Below, in pieces: positions 62,900 to 64,000 of a stretch of DNA of 64,000 bases. The stretch lies in contig NZ_CP026309.1 of NCBI RefSeq assembly GCF_002906575.1, forward strand, positions 2,542,001 through 2,606,000, in the 5' to 3' direction. The translations under genes were made by a program, and so were the position numbers. Each line of letters begins with the position of its first letter. The stretch's first letter is position 1. Source of the stretch: Salinigranum rubrum (GTDB lineage Archaea > Halobacteriota > Halobacteria > Halobacteriales > Haloferacaceae). A model generated the notes under the pieces. The model was given only the letters and a program-made list of their open reading frames with translations. It ran no database searches and was not told the DNA's origin.

Positions 62900-64000
62900 A
62901 TGCGACTTCACGAGTACCAGGCGAAGGACGTGTTCGCCGACGCCGGGATTCCCGTTCCTGACTCTCGACTCGCGTCGAGTGTCGACGAGGTGGTAGCGGC
63001 GGTCGAGGACATCGGCTTCCCCGCCGCGATCAAGGCACAGGTGCACGTCGGCGGCCGCGGGAAGGCCGGCGGCATCAAGATCGCGACGAGCGAGGAGGAA
63101 GCGCGGGAGTACGCCGACGACATCCTCGGGATGGACCTCAAGGGGTACACCGTCGACCGCGTCCTCGTCGAGGCCGGTGTCGACTTCGAGGACGAACTGT
63201 ACGTGGGCGTGACGATGGACCGCGGCGAGGGCCGCCCCGTCGCCATGGTCTCCGAGAAGGGTGGGGTCAACATCGAGGAGGTCGCCGCCGAGGAACCCGA
63301 GGCCATCGCCCGCGAGCACATCGACCCCGCGTTCGGGATGCACCCGTACCAGGCGCGCAAGGCCGTCTACGGCGCCGGTATCGACCGCGACATCGCGCGG
63401 CAGGTGTCGAGTATCCTCACGACCCTGTACGACCTCTGGGAGGACAAGGACGCCTCCGACGCCGAGATCAACCCGCTGATGGTCACCTCGGATCGGGAGG
63501 TCATCGCCGCCGACGCCGTCCTCAACGTCGACGACGACGCGCTGTTTCGCCACCCGGACCTCGCGGAGATGGAAGACGAGGCCGCCGGGGACGAACTCGA
63601 AGCCAAGGCGAACAAGTACGGCTTCGACTACGTTCGGTTATCAGGAAACGTCGGCATCATCGGCAACGGCGCAGGGTTAGTGATGACGACGCTCGACCTC
63701 GTCGACTACTACGGCGGGGAACCCGCCAACTTCCTCGACATCGGGGGCGGAGCGAAGGCCGAGCGCGTGACGAACGCGCTCGACATGGTGTTCTCGGACC
63801 CGAACGTCGACAGCGTGGTGTTCAACATCTTCGGCGGCATCACGCGCGGCGACGAGGTGGCGAAGGGTATCAACGAGGCGCTCGAAGCGTTCGACGAGAT
63901 CCCAAAGCCCGTCGTGGTTCGTCTCGCGGGGACGAACGCCAAAGAGGGAATGGAGATCCTGAACACGGAGTTGGTACAGGTCGAGGAGACGCTCGAGGAC
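62900..64000 (+). CDS. sucC: succinate-CoA ligase (ADP-forming) subunit beta (partial)
   Basis: 367 codons from ATG 62900 run open to the window end. SucC makes succinate and ATP (or GTP) from succinyl-CoA in the citric acid cycle, with SucD. The ATP-grasp fold shows MRLHEYQAKDVFADAGIPVP, HVGGRGKAGGIKIATSEEE, DAEINPLMVT and ANFLDIGGGAKAERV. Haloarchaeal SucC is about 380 residues, so only the last residues are missing. sucD would be expected just beyond the edge. A TATA-like gatttaag precedes the start. Confidence 0.95.
   Translation, partial: MRLHEYQAKDVFADAGIPVPDSRLASSVDEVVAAVEDIGFPAAIKAQVHVGGRGKAGGIKIATSEEEAREYADDILGMDLKGYTVDRVLVEAGVDFEDELYVGVTMDRGEGRPVAMVSEKGGVNIEEVAAEEPEAIAREHIDPAFGMHPYQARKAVYGAGIDRDIARQVSSILTTLYDLWEDKDASDAEINPLMVTSDREVIAADAVLNVDDDALFRHPDLAEMEDEAAGDELEAKANKYGFDYVRLSGNVGIIGNGAGLVMTTLDLVDYYGGEPANFLDIGGGAKAERVTNALDMVFSDPNVDSVVFNIFGGITRGDEVAKGINEALEAFDEIPKPVVVRLAGTNAKEGMEILNTELVQVEETLED

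Overview
The window is chromosomal DNA from a haloarchaeon (class Halobacteria). The evidence is very high GC, strongly acidic predicted proteins, leaderless genes with a TATA/BRE box about 27 bases before the start codon, Tat-dependent lipoproteins, and archaeal genes such as isopentenyl phosphate kinase, FEN1, a Dna2-like nuclease-helicase, TbsP, UPF0179 and DUF63. I do not assign a genus. About 64 protein genes, one tRNA and several non-coding elements can be supported.

Layout. 0-6 kb: M42 peptidase, ADC-like enzyme, the mvk-ipk pair of the archaeal mevalonate pathway, an MBL-fold enzyme and a Tat lipoprotein. 6-17 kb: nucleic-acid functions (Lhr-type helicase, C2H2 zinc-finger protein, Dna2-like protein, FEN1) with small enzymes between. 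17-28 kb: UspA, class III aminotransferase, MgtC/DUF4010 and AI-2E membrane proteins, PadR regulator, folD, a VIT1-type/DUF211 overlapping pair and glyA (folD and glyA both serve one-carbon metabolism). 28-33 kb: a CHAT-type caspase-like protein, tbsP and a stand-alone YcaO protein, all on the + strand. 33-36 kb: UspA remnant, DUF63, an IMPase-Lrp operon. 36.2-37.3 kb: a 1.1-kb interval without a credible protein gene, holding six tandem diverged repeats. 37.3-46.8 kb: large hybrid histidine kinase, tRNA-Leu(CAA), DUF309, AstE-like, cupin, UPF0179, 3-hydroxyacyl-CoA dehydrogenase, Na+ symporter. 46.8-54 kb: more accessory in character (GcvT/DmdA-like enzyme, unassigned acidic proteins, CNNM-type protein, tandem UspA). 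54-64 kb: second Na+ symporter, PAS kinase, UspA, quinone oxidoreductase, ATP-grasp/protease fusion, small membrane proteins and the start of sucC, cut by the window end.

The strongest candidate for something undescribed is the array at about 36.25-37.20 kb. Read on the minus strand, each of six ~113-127 base units folds into hairpins. One stem is kept in all six units by compensating base changes and carries UUCG, UCCG or GGCA loops. A second carries a GNRA loop in every unit (GAAA, GAGA or GCAA). A TATA-like box lies about 26 bases before a 5' leader hairpin, so the array looks like one structured RNA of about 0.95 kb. A smaller RNA candidate with the same promoter-hairpin arrangement lies at 22.4-22.5 kb.

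Four otherwise normal genes (helicase, methyltransferase, AI-2E transporter, histidine kinase) are broken by five single-base losses, each in a run of G or C. The simplest reading is homopolymer errors in the sequence, so these genes are annotated at full length.
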